Shown here: positions 25,763-34,280 of the stretch, piece after piece
Numbering within the stretch: position 1 is the stretch's first letter
Layout of the letters: each line of letters begins with the position of its first letter
Assembly: GCF_030064895.1 (NCBI RefSeq)
Contig: NZ_JASJEB010000001.1
Span: 1-64,000, forward strand
Reading direction: 5' to 3'
DNA: 64,000 nucleotides
Source: Crocosphaera sp.
GTDB lineage: Bacteria > Cyanobacteriota > Cyanobacteriia > Cyanobacteriales > Microcystaceae
Position numbers and translations under genes: made by a program
Notes under the pieces: model-generated
Seen by the model: only the letters and a program-made list of their open reading frames with translations
Told to the model about the DNA's origin: nothing
Database searches by the model: none

Positions 25763-26731
25763 ATGTGGACATCTCTTCATGCTAGGGTACATCAAACCCT
25801 AAAAGATAGTTTAATTTTGCCTCAAAGAAGTAACTTATTGATTGCGGTTTCGGGGGGACAAGATTCTCTTTGTTTACTCAAATTGATGATAGATTTACAA
25901 TCAAAATGGGGCTGGAAAATTGCTATTGCTCATTGTGATCATGGTTGGTCTTCTGATTTAGGAATTGCTGACCATGTACAAGAATTAGCTAATAATTGGA
26001 ATATTCCTTTTTATTTAAAAGTAACTCAGGCAATGAAAGAAACAGAAGCAGTAGCAAGAGAATGGCGATATAAAAGTTTAGTTGAAATAGCAGAAGAACA
26101 TGAGTTTAGGGAAATAGTAACTGGTCATACTTTAAGCGATCGCAGTGAAACATTATTATATAATTTAATTAGAGGTGCTGGTAGTAATGGACTGGGTGCA
26201 TTAACTTGGAAACGTCCTTTAAGCAATAATATTAATTTAGTGCGTCCTTTATTAAAGGTTTCTCGGGGGGAAACTTTAGAGTTTTGTCAACAGTTTACTT
26301 TACCTATTTGGGAAGATGCAGCGAATGCTAATTTAGATTATGCGCGTAACCGTATTCGTCAGGAATTACTACCTTATTTAAAAGAAAATTTTAACCCCAA
26401 TGTAGAAACAACTTTATCCCAAACATCAGAAGTTTTAAAGGTAGAATCTGACTATTTAGAAGCAGAAGCAAAGAAGATTTTATTAGGAGCATTAAATAAC
26501 AATAATTCTAAGTTAAATAGAGATTTTTTAAAAGGTATTCCCTTAGCTTTACAAAGAAGAGTTATACGCCAATTTTTAGCTAAAATTATGGTAACAAAAC
26601 CAAATTTTGAACAAATAGAAGAAACTGTTAATTTAATTGATGCACCCAGAAAGTCTCGGACTTCTTCTTTTCCTGGTAAAATCATGTTAGAAGTAGAAGA
26701 AAATTATATCATCAAAAAAGAACTTAGGTGA
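25763..26731 (+). CDS. tilS: tRNA(Ile)-lysidine synthase
   Basis: TilS modifies C34 of tRNA-Ile(CAU) to lysidine so that it reads AUA codons; it is essential in most bacteria. The PP-loop ATPase motif SGGQDSLCL is near residue 30, followed by AHCDHGWS, GHTLSDRSETLLYNLIRGAG and the NLDYARNRIRQELLPYL segment. The length of 322 residues fits the short cyanobacterial form without the large C-terminal domains. It is the second gene after nadC. Confidence 0.95.
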   Translation: MWTSLHARVHQTLKDSLILPQRSNLLIAVSGGQDSLCLLKLMIDLQSKWGWKIAIAHCDHGWSSDLGIADHVQELANNWNIPFYLKVTQAMKETEAVAREWRYKSLVEIAEEHEFREIVTGHTLSDRSETLLYNLIRGAGSNGLGALTWKRPLSNNINLVRPLLKVSRGETLEFCQQFTLPIWEDAANANLDYARNRIRQELLPYLKENFNPNVETTLSQTSEVLKVESDYLEAEAKKILLGALNNNNSKLNRDFLKGIPLALQRRVIRQFLAKIMVTKPNFEQIEETVNLIDAPRKSRTSSFPGKIMLEVEENYIIKKELR

Positions 26732-26797
26732 TTTCTGATAAAGGTTATACTATATGCTCTTCTTGATAAAACTCAAGACTGAAACTCCCAACTTTGA

Positions 26798-27259
26798 TTA
26801 TCCTATTACACCAAATTTCTCTTCATTCATTTTGATTTCTGTTAAAAATTCTTCTTCAAAACTGGTGATGGTTAAAAACTCAAAGTTGAACAAATAATGA
26901 TGTTTAAGACCATTTTGTTTGAGGATTCGTTCCTTATTATTATCTGGCAAAAATCTAGGTACTAAGGTGTCAGGAATTGGTTTGTCAAACTGGTAGATAG
27001 ATAAATAATGTGGAGTATTTAATTGAAAGATTTTTTTAAATCCTTCTAAATCAGTTTGAATATCAAATATCATATGGCGAATAGATAGATTTTTAAATTT
27101 AGTTCCTAGAAATTTTAGATCAGTTTGCCACCATTTACTAAGACCTTTTGGTTCAAAACTTTCAATTAAAATGAAAGGAAATTTTGGGTCGAAGATTTCA
27201 CATAATTCTTCCTTTGATAAACCAGATTTGAGGACTAACATTAATTTGTTCATTAGCAA
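26798..27259 (-). CDS. Hypothetical protein
   Basis: This 153-residue soluble protein is of unrecognised family, with alternating hydrophobic strands and charged segments, suggesting an alpha-beta fold. No signal, membrane segment or catalytic motif is visible. It is on its own between tilS (convergent) and the hydantoinase B gene upstream on the same strand, which is 180 bp away. Confidence 0.5.
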   Translation of the reverse strand: MLMNKLMLVLKSGLSKEELCEIFDPKFPFILIESFEPKGLSKWWQTDLKFLGTKFKNLSIRHMIFDIQTDLEGFKKIFQLNTPHYLSIYQFDKPIPDTLVPRFLPDNNKERILKQNGLKHHYLFNFEFLTITSFEEEFLTEIKMNEEKFGVIG

Positions 27260-27442
27260 GAGTTGAATTTAAAGGTAAATATGATAAGAAAAGAAGGACT
27301 ATTCTGACTTTGATAGGGTGATTATGAAATGTTTTTAGGTTATGTTAGAGGCAGGATAAGCTCATCTCAATAAGGTTTTACGGAAAAAGTAGGGGTGGAG
27401 TTTCCCCACCTTAAACGGCGCACAATCACAAAAGTTTTGTTA

Positions 27443-28996
27443 TTATAAATCAGAAGATCCAAACCCTCCACCTCCGGGGGTTTCAATAATAAAATTATCT
27501 CCTGAGTCCATTTCTACGCTTGCGGTACTATTTAATATTTCTTCCCTTCTATCCTTCCGTTTTGCCCAATTTTTTCCTACTTTTCCTGGTTCTCCACCAG
27601 CTAAACCAAAGGGAGAAATAACCCGATTACTAGACAAAATATTAGCAGTCATAGGTTCTAAAAATTTTATGTTTCTGATAACACCATTTCCTCCAGAATA
27701 TTGACCTTTTCCTCCACTATTTTCTCTAATTTTAAATTCTTCTACTAACACAGGATAACGAAATTCTAATACTTCTGGATCTGTTAAACGGGAGTTAGTC
27801 ATGTGGGTTTGTACTGCATCAGTTCCATTAAAGTTAATACCGGCACCAGAACCACCACAAATTGTTTCATAGTATTGATATTTTTCGTTACCAAAAGTGA
27901 AGTTATTCATGGTTCCTTGGGAAGCAGCTAACACCCCCAATGCACCATATAAAGTATCAACAATAACTTGAGATGTTTCCACATTTCCTGCTACCACAGC
28001 AGCAGGATATTGAGGGTTTAACATACTTCCTTCAGGGATGATTAAATGTAGAGGTTTTAAACATCCAGCATTGAGAGGAATACTATCATTAACTAGGGTA
28101 CGAAACACATATAAAACAGCAGCCTGAGTAACAGCTTTTGGGGCATTAAAATTACTCTTTAATTGTTCAGATGTTCCCGTAAAGTCAATCGTTGCGCTCC
28201 GATTTTCATTATCAATAGTTACTTTAATCTTAATTATCGAACCCTGATCCATTTTGTAACTAAATGCTCCATCAGTTAGAACATCAATTGCTTTTCTAAC
28301 ACATTCTTCTGCATTATTTTGAACAAATTTCATATAAGCTTGTACCGTTTCTAATCCATATTGATTGACCATTTTTTTTAGTTCTTGTACTCCTTTTTTA
28401 TTGGCTGCAATTTGTGCCTGGAAGTCGGCAATATTTTGATCAGGGTTTCTCGCAGGATAGCAATTATTCGCTAAAATATCTCTGACTTCTTCTTCTCGAA
28501 ACTGTCCTTTTTTCACCAATAAAAAGTTATCAAATAAGATACCTTCTTCTAAAATTGAGGTAGAATTAGGAGGCATAGAACCGGGTGTTATTCCACCAAT
28601 ATCTGCTTGATGACCACGAGATGCAACATAGAACAAAATCTCTTGATTCTTATCATCAAAAACAGGGGTAATAGCGGTTACATCAGGTAAATGAGTTCCC
28701 CCATTATAGGGATTGTTGGATAGATAAACATCTCCAGATTTTAGCTTATTTCTCTTATCTTGAATAAGACTTTTAACACTTTCACTCATACTCCCTAAAT
28801 GTACAGGAATATGGGGTGCATTTGCGACTAATAATCCTTTTTTATCAAAAATAGCACAGGAGAAGTCTAAACGTTCTTTAATATTAACTGAAGAAGCTGT
28901 ATTTTGTAGAGTAATTCCCATTTGTTCGGCGATAAACTGATAGAGATTTTTGAAGATTTCGAGGTAAATGGGGTCTGGTTGGGATAGATTTAACAT
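27443..28996 (-). CDS. Hydantoinase B/oxoprolinase B family protein
   Basis: The B subunit pairs with a HyuA-like subunit in ATP-dependent N-methylhydantoinase, 5-oxoprolinase or acetone carboxylase-type enzymes. Visible marks in this 517-residue protein are LDFSCAIFDKKGLLVANAPHIPVHLG, LSNNPYNGGTHLPDVTAITPVF, SRGHQADIGGITPGSMPP, and the C-terminal GGSGAGINFNGTDAVQTHMTN and ETPGGGGFG. It is complete. Its likely partner is the A subunit at 31232-33337, but the two are separated by a 2-kb block of XisHI, Mrr and MNT genes. Confidence 0.9.
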   Translation of the reverse strand: MLNLSQPDPIYLEIFKNLYQFIAEQMGITLQNTASSVNIKERLDFSCAIFDKKGLLVANAPHIPVHLGSMSESVKSLIQDKRNKLKSGDVYLSNNPYNGGTHLPDVTAITPVFDDKNQEILFYVASRGHQADIGGITPGSMPPNSTSILEEGILFDNFLLVKKGQFREEEVRDILANNCYPARNPDQNIADFQAQIAANKKGVQELKKMVNQYGLETVQAYMKFVQNNAEECVRKAIDVLTDGAFSYKMDQGSIIKIKVTIDNENRSATIDFTGTSEQLKSNFNAPKAVTQAAVLYVFRTLVNDSIPLNAGCLKPLHLIIPEGSMLNPQYPAAVVAGNVETSQVIVDTLYGALGVLAASQGTMNNFTFGNEKYQYYETICGGSGAGINFNGTDAVQTHMTNSRLTDPEVLEFRYPVLVEEFKIRENSGGKGQYSGGNGVIRNIKFLEPMTANILSSNRVISPFGLAGGEPGKVGKNWAKRKDRREEILNSTASVEMDSGDNFIIETPGGGGFGSSDL

Positions 28997-29133
28997 AGTG
29001 AATCATAGATTTGAATGATTATTGTCAGTTTAATACTATTTTGAAGTAAGACTCTACTATAATTATATTAGATTTTTCTATACCTATAGTTTTAACTATG
29101 CTATATTAAATATGGAGTTTACTATCAATTTTA

Positions 29134-29304
29134 ATGTCTGCTAAAGATATTGTTCATGGGATTGTTAGAGATGATATCTATCATAACTTTTTTCAAGACA
29201 TCTTTATTCAAAAAGTAATTGATAATTATTCTATTAAATCACTAATAATTAATCCACAACAAGGAGAGATTATCTTATGGAAACCATCACTTATAAACAA
29301 TTAA
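29134..29304 (+). pseudogene. XisH remnant with internal deletion
   Basis: The 56-residue frame begins like XisH (MSAKDIVHGIVRD) and jumps directly to the typical XisH C-terminus (FFQDIFIQKVIDNYSIKSL and IINPQQGEIILW). The central nuclease-like portion, roughly 70-80 residues in normal members, is gone. Reading frame and the 28-bp overlap with xisI are kept, so translation of xisI may still depend on it. Confidence 0.7.
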
Positions 29305-29609
29305 TTAAAGATATCATTCAAGATTATGCCAATAAACATCCTCAAGATGATGAAATTGAAACACAGATAATTTGTGATACTATTAACAATCATTATTTAG
29401 TATTATACGTGGGATGGCAAGGGGAAAAACAGATTTATGGTTGTGCTATTCATGTTGATATTAAAGATAATAAGTTTTGGATTCAACGAGATTTGACAGA
29501 ACAGGGAATTGCTAGTCAGTTATTAAAATTAGGAGTGTCTAAAGAGAATATTGTTTTAGGATTTCGTTCTCCGTTTAATCGACAATTTACAGATTTTGCA
29601 ACTCCCTAA
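29277..29609 (+). CDS. xisI: XisI family protein
   Basis: XisI and XisH are small partner proteins first described for excision of the fdxN element in Anabaena, now known as widespread cyanobacterial pairs of unclear role, perhaps toxin-antitoxin-like. This 110-residue protein shows the family pattern YVGWQGEKQIYGCAIHVDIKD, KFWIQRDLTEQGIA and IVLGFRSPFNRQFTDFA. It appears intact although its partner is internally deleted. A ribosome binding site AAGGAGAG lies 11 bp upstream. Confidence 0.85.
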   Translation: METITYKQLIKDIIQDYANKHPQDDEIETQIICDTINNHYLVLYVGWQGEKQIYGCAIHVDIKDNKFWIQRDLTEQGIASQLLKLGVSKENIVLGFRSPFNRQFTDFATP

Positions 29610-29622
29610 TCCAGAATTTAAA

Positions 29623-29832
29623 CTAACAATTAATCGGTGTTAGGCGATAAATTTTTGCCAGCTTAGAAGCAGTTTCCAAGTCATTTTGACATAAAGCTAA
29701 ACGAACGGCATCTAATTTTTCTGCATCTTCAATAGATAAATAAGGCGACCATTCATCATCACTGTAAGTCATCATGACTTCAACTTCAGCCATATATTCT
29801 CCTTCATGAATAATTTTAGTTTGAGTTTTCAT
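29623..29832 (-). CDS. Small conserved hypothetical protein
   Basis: This 69-residue acidic protein has a central segment EVMMTYSDDEWSPYLSIEDAEKLDAVR and a helical C-terminus. Similar small proteins occur beside toxin-like genes in cyanobacteria (from memory, not verified). It follows the Mrr-like gene by 15 bp on the same strand, so it may be the second gene of that unit and possibly its regulator. The function is unknown. Confidence 0.5.
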   Translation of the reverse strand: MKTQTKIIHEGEYMAEVEVMMTYSDDEWSPYLSIEDAEKLDAVRLALCQNDLETASKLAKIYRLTPINC

Positions 29833-29847
29833 TAATAACTTAAAAAA

Positions 29848-30699
29848 TTAAATATTTGTAAACCAATCTAGATCAACTTCAATAGACTCAATCATTGTTA
29901 TTTTAACACCAAGACCCAACTCTTTTAAACGTTGAACCAATTGCTCACCATCTATTAAATCAATGGGTGGTGCGCCGTCTCTTGTTGCCTCTTTAATAGC
30001 ATCTTTAGTAAACCTTCCAGTTGTTATAAATAAACCTTTATCAGTCCGTCCTTGCATAGCACCTCGAAAATCTCTAATTTGACTTGCCGAGACTGAACCT
30101 TGATAACGTTTACATTGAAAGAGAACATGAAAACTTAAAAAGCCATTGATTCGAGCAATACCAACTCCATCAATTCCTCCATCACCAGATTTACCTGTAA
30201 CTTGTACTTGAATAAAACCAGATTCACGTAATAAACGTTGGGTTAAACGTTCAAAAGCAGATGGTTCTAAAGATAGTAATTTTTTGTGAATTTGCTGATG
30301 CCATGAAAGCTCTTCTTCTTCTAAAGTTTCTAAAGTGGTAATATGATTTACTGTTTTTGGAGAGATATCTGTACTTTTATAGGTATCTTGAACTGTCCTA
30401 ACAATCTCTTTTACATCCATATCATTAAGATTAATAGGTGTTGATACTAAAGACCATACACCACGAGATGAATTTTCTAATAGTCCGTATTGTTTTAAAT
30501 AGGTTCGACTCCATGCAAGTCTATATTCAACCTCACTTTGTGATGTATTTCCATGAGAGATTTCTAGAATATCGTCTGGTATGTTTAGAAGTTGTACAAC
30601 TTGCTCGTAAATTTCCTTGTTAGTACCAGAGCCACCTAAAGTATGTAAAGCTTCAAGGGTAGGTAAAATCATTGAGTCGTATGTTGGAACTTCATTCAT
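29848..30699 (-). CDS. Mrr-type restriction endonuclease
   Basis: Mrr-like enzymes cut modified DNA. This 283-residue protein has the Mrr N-terminal winged helix (about 1-85, with LTLGGSGTNKEIYE-like spacing: LEALHTLGGSGTNKEIYEQV) and the PD-(D/E)XK catalytic domain (about 140-270): GFIQVQVTGKSGDGGIDGVG with the metal-binding Asp, then FQCKRYQGSVSASQIRDFRG with the QxK core, and GLFITTGRFTKDA. It is complete and probably active. It lies in the block that splits the hydantoinase genes. Confidence 0.88.
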   Translation of the reverse strand: MNEVPTYDSMILPTLEALHTLGGSGTNKEIYEQVVQLLNIPDDILEISHGNTSQSEVEYRLAWSRTYLKQYGLLENSSRGVWSLVSTPINLNDMDVKEIVRTVQDTYKSTDISPKTVNHITTLETLEEEELSWHQQIHKKLLSLEPSAFERLTQRLLRESGFIQVQVTGKSGDGGIDGVGIARINGFLSFHVLFQCKRYQGSVSASQIRDFRGAMQGRTDKGLFITTGRFTKDAIKEATRDGAPPIDLIDGEQLVQRLKELGLGVKITMIESIEVDLDWFTNI

Positions 30700-30757
30700 A
30701 TAGAAATCTATAATTATATATGACGATATTTACTATTATATAACACATGAAAAAAGT

Positions 30758-31099
30758 ATGGATAAACAAATATTCAATAGACTAAATATTTCACCGTTAG
30801 AACTGACTAATTTCTGTCAAGAAAACCATATCCTTCAATTATTGGTATTTGGTTCTGTTCTCAGAGAAGATTTTACCAAAACAAGCGATATTGATTTCCT
30901 TGTAGTCTTCGATACGCAAATTAAACTAAGCTTAATTGATTTAGTCGGTATTCAATACAAACTAGAGGAAAAAATTAGACGAAAAGTAGACCTAATTGAA
31001 AAACGGTCTATTGAAAATAGTCATAACTGGATTCGTCGTAAAAACATTTTGGAAACTACTACTATTATCTATGAATCAGGACAAATCTTATCTGCTTGA
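30758..31099 (+). CDS. MNT-type nucleotidyltransferase antitoxin
   Basis: This 113-residue minimal nucleotidyltransferase has the GS motif (VFGSVLREDF) and the paired Asp of SDIDFLVVF, with a third acidic residue in KVDLIEK. Such MNT proteins neutralise HEPN RNase toxins by AMPylating them. The HEPN gene that normally overlaps the 3' end is reduced to 19 codons here, so the antitoxin is orphaned. It is divergent from the Mrr gene. Confidence 0.85.
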   Translation: MDKQIFNRLNISPLELTNFCQENHILQLLVFGSVLREDFTKTSDIDFLVVFDTQIKLSLIDLVGIQYKLEEKIRRKVDLIEKRSIENSHNWIRRKNILETTTIIYESGQILSA

Positions 31100-31130
31100 T
31101 ATGGCCAAACTATGTCAAACCATTCTCTGA
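31071..31130 (+). pseudogene. HEPN toxin remnant
   Basis: The frame reads MNQDKSYLLDMAKLCQTIL and stops. The start and the YLLDM pattern match the N-terminus of HEPN/DUF86 toxins, which overlap MNT genes in this way (29 bp here). The RNase active-site region (RxxxxH) is missing, and nothing similar follows before the hydantoinase A gene. Confidence 0.6.
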
Positions 31131-31231
31131 TTAACTTTATAAGGATAAAATTAAGAAATTAAACCAATCAAAAAATAGTTTGGTGACAAACATTTATCAC
31201 CAAACTAAATCCCTAAAATAAAAGATCACAC

Positions 31232-33337
31232 TTAATAATCATCTTTTTTACTAAGAATTAAATGATTATACTCAGTTAACTTTGCATTCCAATGGGGTTC
31301 AACCATAATGGTACTAATCTTTTCAACAATAATAGCTGGCCCTTCAATATTGTCTTGAGGTTGTAATTCTTCTCGTTGAAAAATTGGAGTATCTTGCCAT
31401 TTATTATCTGTAAATACTGGAACTATTTCTATGGGTTTTGGTAGCTCATTTAAGGGACGAGTACGAGTTATTAAAGGTTCATCCGGACTATCCATAATTT
31501 GAATAATCTCTACAGAAATTGATTCTAAAATAAGCATTTTTTGGGGTTGAGTGAAACCATATCTTAACTGATGTTCTTCTGCAAAACTTTTTTGCATCAC
31601 TGTAACATCATCGGCAAAGTCTACTGATAAAGTGGAGTCAGTTCCTTGATATTTTAAACTGACTTTAAGGACAATTTTTTCTCCTTTAATAGATTCATGT
31701 TCATCGAGTTCTTTTCTAGCTTGATTTTCTAATATATTAATGACTGATTTTAACTCAGAAACTAAGTCTTGATTCAAAGGTTTTTCAATGGCACTTTCTT
31801 TAATAACTCTGATATCAGCTAAACCCATTCCATAAGCACTTAAACCACCAGCATAAGGATGAAGAAATACGGTTTTAATTCCCAAAGTATCAGCAATTAA
31901 ACAAGCAACTTGACCCCCTGCTCCTCCAAAGGTACATAAGGCATAATTAGTGACATCATAACCTCGTTGTAGGCTAATTTTTTTGATAGCATTAGCCATA
32001 CTTTCTACAGCAATTTTAATAAAACCTGCTGCAATTTTTTCAGGTGTATTTTGCTGATTAGTACCTTGATAAATTTCTTGAGATAGTTTGATAAACTTAG
32101 CATTAACTATCTTTTTATCTAACGGTAAATTACCCTCTTTTCCGAAAATATGAGGGAAATATTGAGGCTGAATTTTTCCTAGCATAACGTTAGCATCAGT
32201 GACAGCTAAAGGACCACCCCGACGGTAACAAGAAGGGCCTGGGTTTGCTCCTGCGGACTCTGGCCCTACTTTAAAAGTAGCACCATCAAACTTTAAAATA
32301 GAACCACCACCGGCAGCAACGGTGTGAATACTTAATACTGGAACTCGCATTCTCGCACCAGCTATTTCATTATCTAGTTGTCGTTCATATTCCCCTTTAA
32401 AATGTGCTACATCGGTAGAAGTTCCTCCCATATCAAAGGTAACAATTTCTTTGAAACCTGCTCTTAAACTGGTTTGTACTGCACCAACAATTCCACCAGC
32501 AGGGCCAGATAAAATACTGTCTTTCCCTTGGAATTTATGAGCATCAATTAATCCTCCATCTGATTTCATGAACATCAATTTTGTGTTAGGTAATTGACTA
32601 GAAACTTGATCGACATATCGCCTTAAAATGGGAGATAAATAAGCATCAACTACGGTTGTGTCTCCTCTAGAAACAAGTTTCATTAAAGGACTAACTTTAT
32701 GGGAAATAGAAACTTGAGTAAAACCGATATTTTTAGCGACTTCTGCCACTTGATTTTCATGTTTCGGATAACGATAACTGTGCATCAAAACAATGGCACA
32801 GCTTCTTATTCCTTGGTCATAAATTTGTTGTAAATCTTGTCTAACTTTTTCTAAGTTTACAGTAATTAACTCATTCCCATTACTGTCATATCTTTCTTCT
32901 ACTTCAATCACTGATTCATACAACATTGAAGGTAAAATTATTTGACGAGCGAAAATATTAGGGCGGTTTTGATAACCGATTCTCAGTGCGTCTTTAAATC
33001 CCTTTGTTATTAATAAAACCGTGCGATCGCCTTTCCTTTCTAGTAACGCATTTGTAGCAACAGTTGTCCCCATTTTTACTACTTCTATTGTTTCGGTTGG
33101 GATGGGTTGATTATCAGCAAGACAGAGTATATTTCTAATCCCTTGAATGACAGCATCTTGATACCTTTCTGGATTTTCTGAAAGTAATTTATAGACAACT
33201 ATCGATTGTTTTTTAGGCAAAGTAACAATTAAATATTGTTCTGTTTTTTGGGATAGTTTTTTGATGATTTCTGCATCATTAATCAGCGCAATAATATCGG
33301 TAAAAGTTCCACCACGATCTACAAAAAATTTACTCAT
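31232..33337 (-). CDS. Hydantoinase A/5-oxoprolinase A family protein
   Basis: The A subunit has an ASKHA ATPase fold. This protein starts with FFVDRGGTFTDI (phosphate-binding loop) and includes GTTVATNALLERKG, SGPAGGIVGAV, FDMGGTSTDVAHF, AAGGGSI, GPESAGANPGP and CTFGGAGGQVACLIADTLG. A GTG at 33367 extends the frame, but the ATG at 33337 places the start directly before the conserved DRGG motif (701 residues). The substrate may be 5-oxoproline, given the DUF1445 gene just upstream, but hydantoins are possible. The B subunit lies apart at 27443-28996. Confidence 0.9.
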   Translation of the reverse strand: MSKFFVDRGGTFTDIIALINDAEIIKKLSQKTEQYLIVTLPKKQSIVVYKLLSENPERYQDAVIQGIRNILCLADNQPIPTETIEVVKMGTTVATNALLERKGDRTVLLITKGFKDALRIGYQNRPNIFARQIILPSMLYESVIEVEERYDSNGNELITVNLEKVRQDLQQIYDQGIRSCAIVLMHSYRYPKHENQVAEVAKNIGFTQVSISHKVSPLMKLVSRGDTTVVDAYLSPILRRYVDQVSSQLPNTKLMFMKSDGGLIDAHKFQGKDSILSGPAGGIVGAVQTSLRAGFKEIVTFDMGGTSTDVAHFKGEYERQLDNEIAGARMRVPVLSIHTVAAGGGSILKFDGATFKVGPESAGANPGPSCYRRGGPLAVTDANVMLGKIQPQYFPHIFGKEGNLPLDKKIVNAKFIKLSQEIYQGTNQQNTPEKIAAGFIKIAVESMANAIKKISLQRGYDVTNYALCTFGGAGGQVACLIADTLGIKTVFLHPYAGGLSAYGMGLADIRVIKESAIEKPLNQDLVSELKSVINILENQARKELDEHESIKGEKIVLKVSLKYQGTDSTLSVDFADDVTVMQKSFAEEHQLRYGFTQPQKMLILESISVEIIQIMDSPDEPLITRTRPLNELPKPIEIVPVFTDNKWQDTPIFQREELQPQDNIEGPAIIVEKISTIMVEPHWNAKLTEYNHLILSKKDDY

Positions 33338-33400
33338 TTTCTTGATTGATTCTCTTTGAATTGACACTAAAATAACTTCTATTGGTGTTGAAAAAATTGG

Positions 33401-34183
33401 CTAATTTGCTTTGATATCTGTAATAAACATATGTCCTGGTGAGTGAGTAATAGCAAACTCAACCCCACTATTCCTAATAGCTACTTGTGGTGTTACTCCG
33501 CACGCCCAAAATACTGGTACTTCGTCATCATTAATGCTAACAGTATCCCCAAAATCAGGCTGATTAATGTCACTAATCCCAATTGTTTCAGGAGATCCAA
33601 AATGAATGGGTGCGCCATGAGCATTAGAAAATTTACTGGTAATTTCCACCGCTTGAATTGCTTGAATTGGAGTTAAAGGACGCATAGAAACAACTAAATT
33701 TCCTGCAAAATTTTCAGCAGGTTCACAAGGAATATTAGTAATATACATGGGAACATTTCTGCCTTCTTCAATGTGTCTGACTGGTAAATTTGCTGCTATC
33801 ATTGGTGCTTCAAAACTGAAACTACAACCAAGCAAAAAAGCAACAAAATCATCCTGCCAATAGTTGAGAAGATCAGTTACTTCTTCCACTAATTCCCCAT
33901 TTTTAAAAATACGATATAGAGGTAAGTCTGTCCTTAAATCTGCTCCTGGAGCGACGATTTTTGGTTCTGAACTGCCTACATCGGTTACATCCAAAACAGG
34001 ACAAGGTTTAGGATTTCTTTGACAAAAAAGTAAAAAATTGAAGGCTAATTTTTCAGGAAGAATAACCAGATTAGCTTGTAAATAGTTATCACATAAACCA
34101 GTGGTAGGTCTGACAATTTCTCCTGTTCTAAACAGTTCACGAACTTCCTGGGGTGTTGATGTTTGATTTGGAAAACTATTCAT
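33401..34183 (-). CDS. DUF1445 putative hydro-lyase (YcsI/D-glutamate cyclase-like)
   Basis: This 260-residue DUF1445 protein has [67 protein letters not shown] and the C-terminal [12 protein letters not shown] with the conserved GH-Met. The mammalian member with this domain turns D-glutamate into 5-oxo-D-proline. It lies 63 bp upstream of the oxoprolinase A gene on the same strand, so cyclised glutamate may feed the oxoprolinase; the stereochemistry is open. This link is inference from context. Confidence 0.85.
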   Translation of the reverse strand: MNSFPNQTSTPQEVRELFRTGEIVRPTTGLCDNYLQANLVILPEKLAFNFLLFCQRNPKPCPVLDVTDVGSSEPKIVAPGADLRTDLPLYRIFKNGELVEEVTDLLNYWQDDFVAFLLGCSFSFEAPMIAANLPVRHIEEGRNVPMYITNIPCEPAENFAGNLVVSMRPLTPIQAIQAVEITSKFSNAHGAPIHFGSPETIGISDINQPDFGDTVSINDDEVPVFWACGVTPQVAIRNSGVEFAITHSPGHMFITDIKAN

Positions 34184-34280
34184 TGATGTTTACTCTTTGA
34201 ATTTGGTTCATATTGTTAGAGTAACAAGTCTTCAAAGACTTGTCTGCTATAACTATAGGGAATATTAACTATAAATATAG

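Noticed and set aside
27443-28996. Acetone carboxylase beta/alpha assignment
   Set aside because: No gamma subunit is present and the two subunits match the hydantoinase/oxoprolinase pattern with a DUF1445 neighbour.
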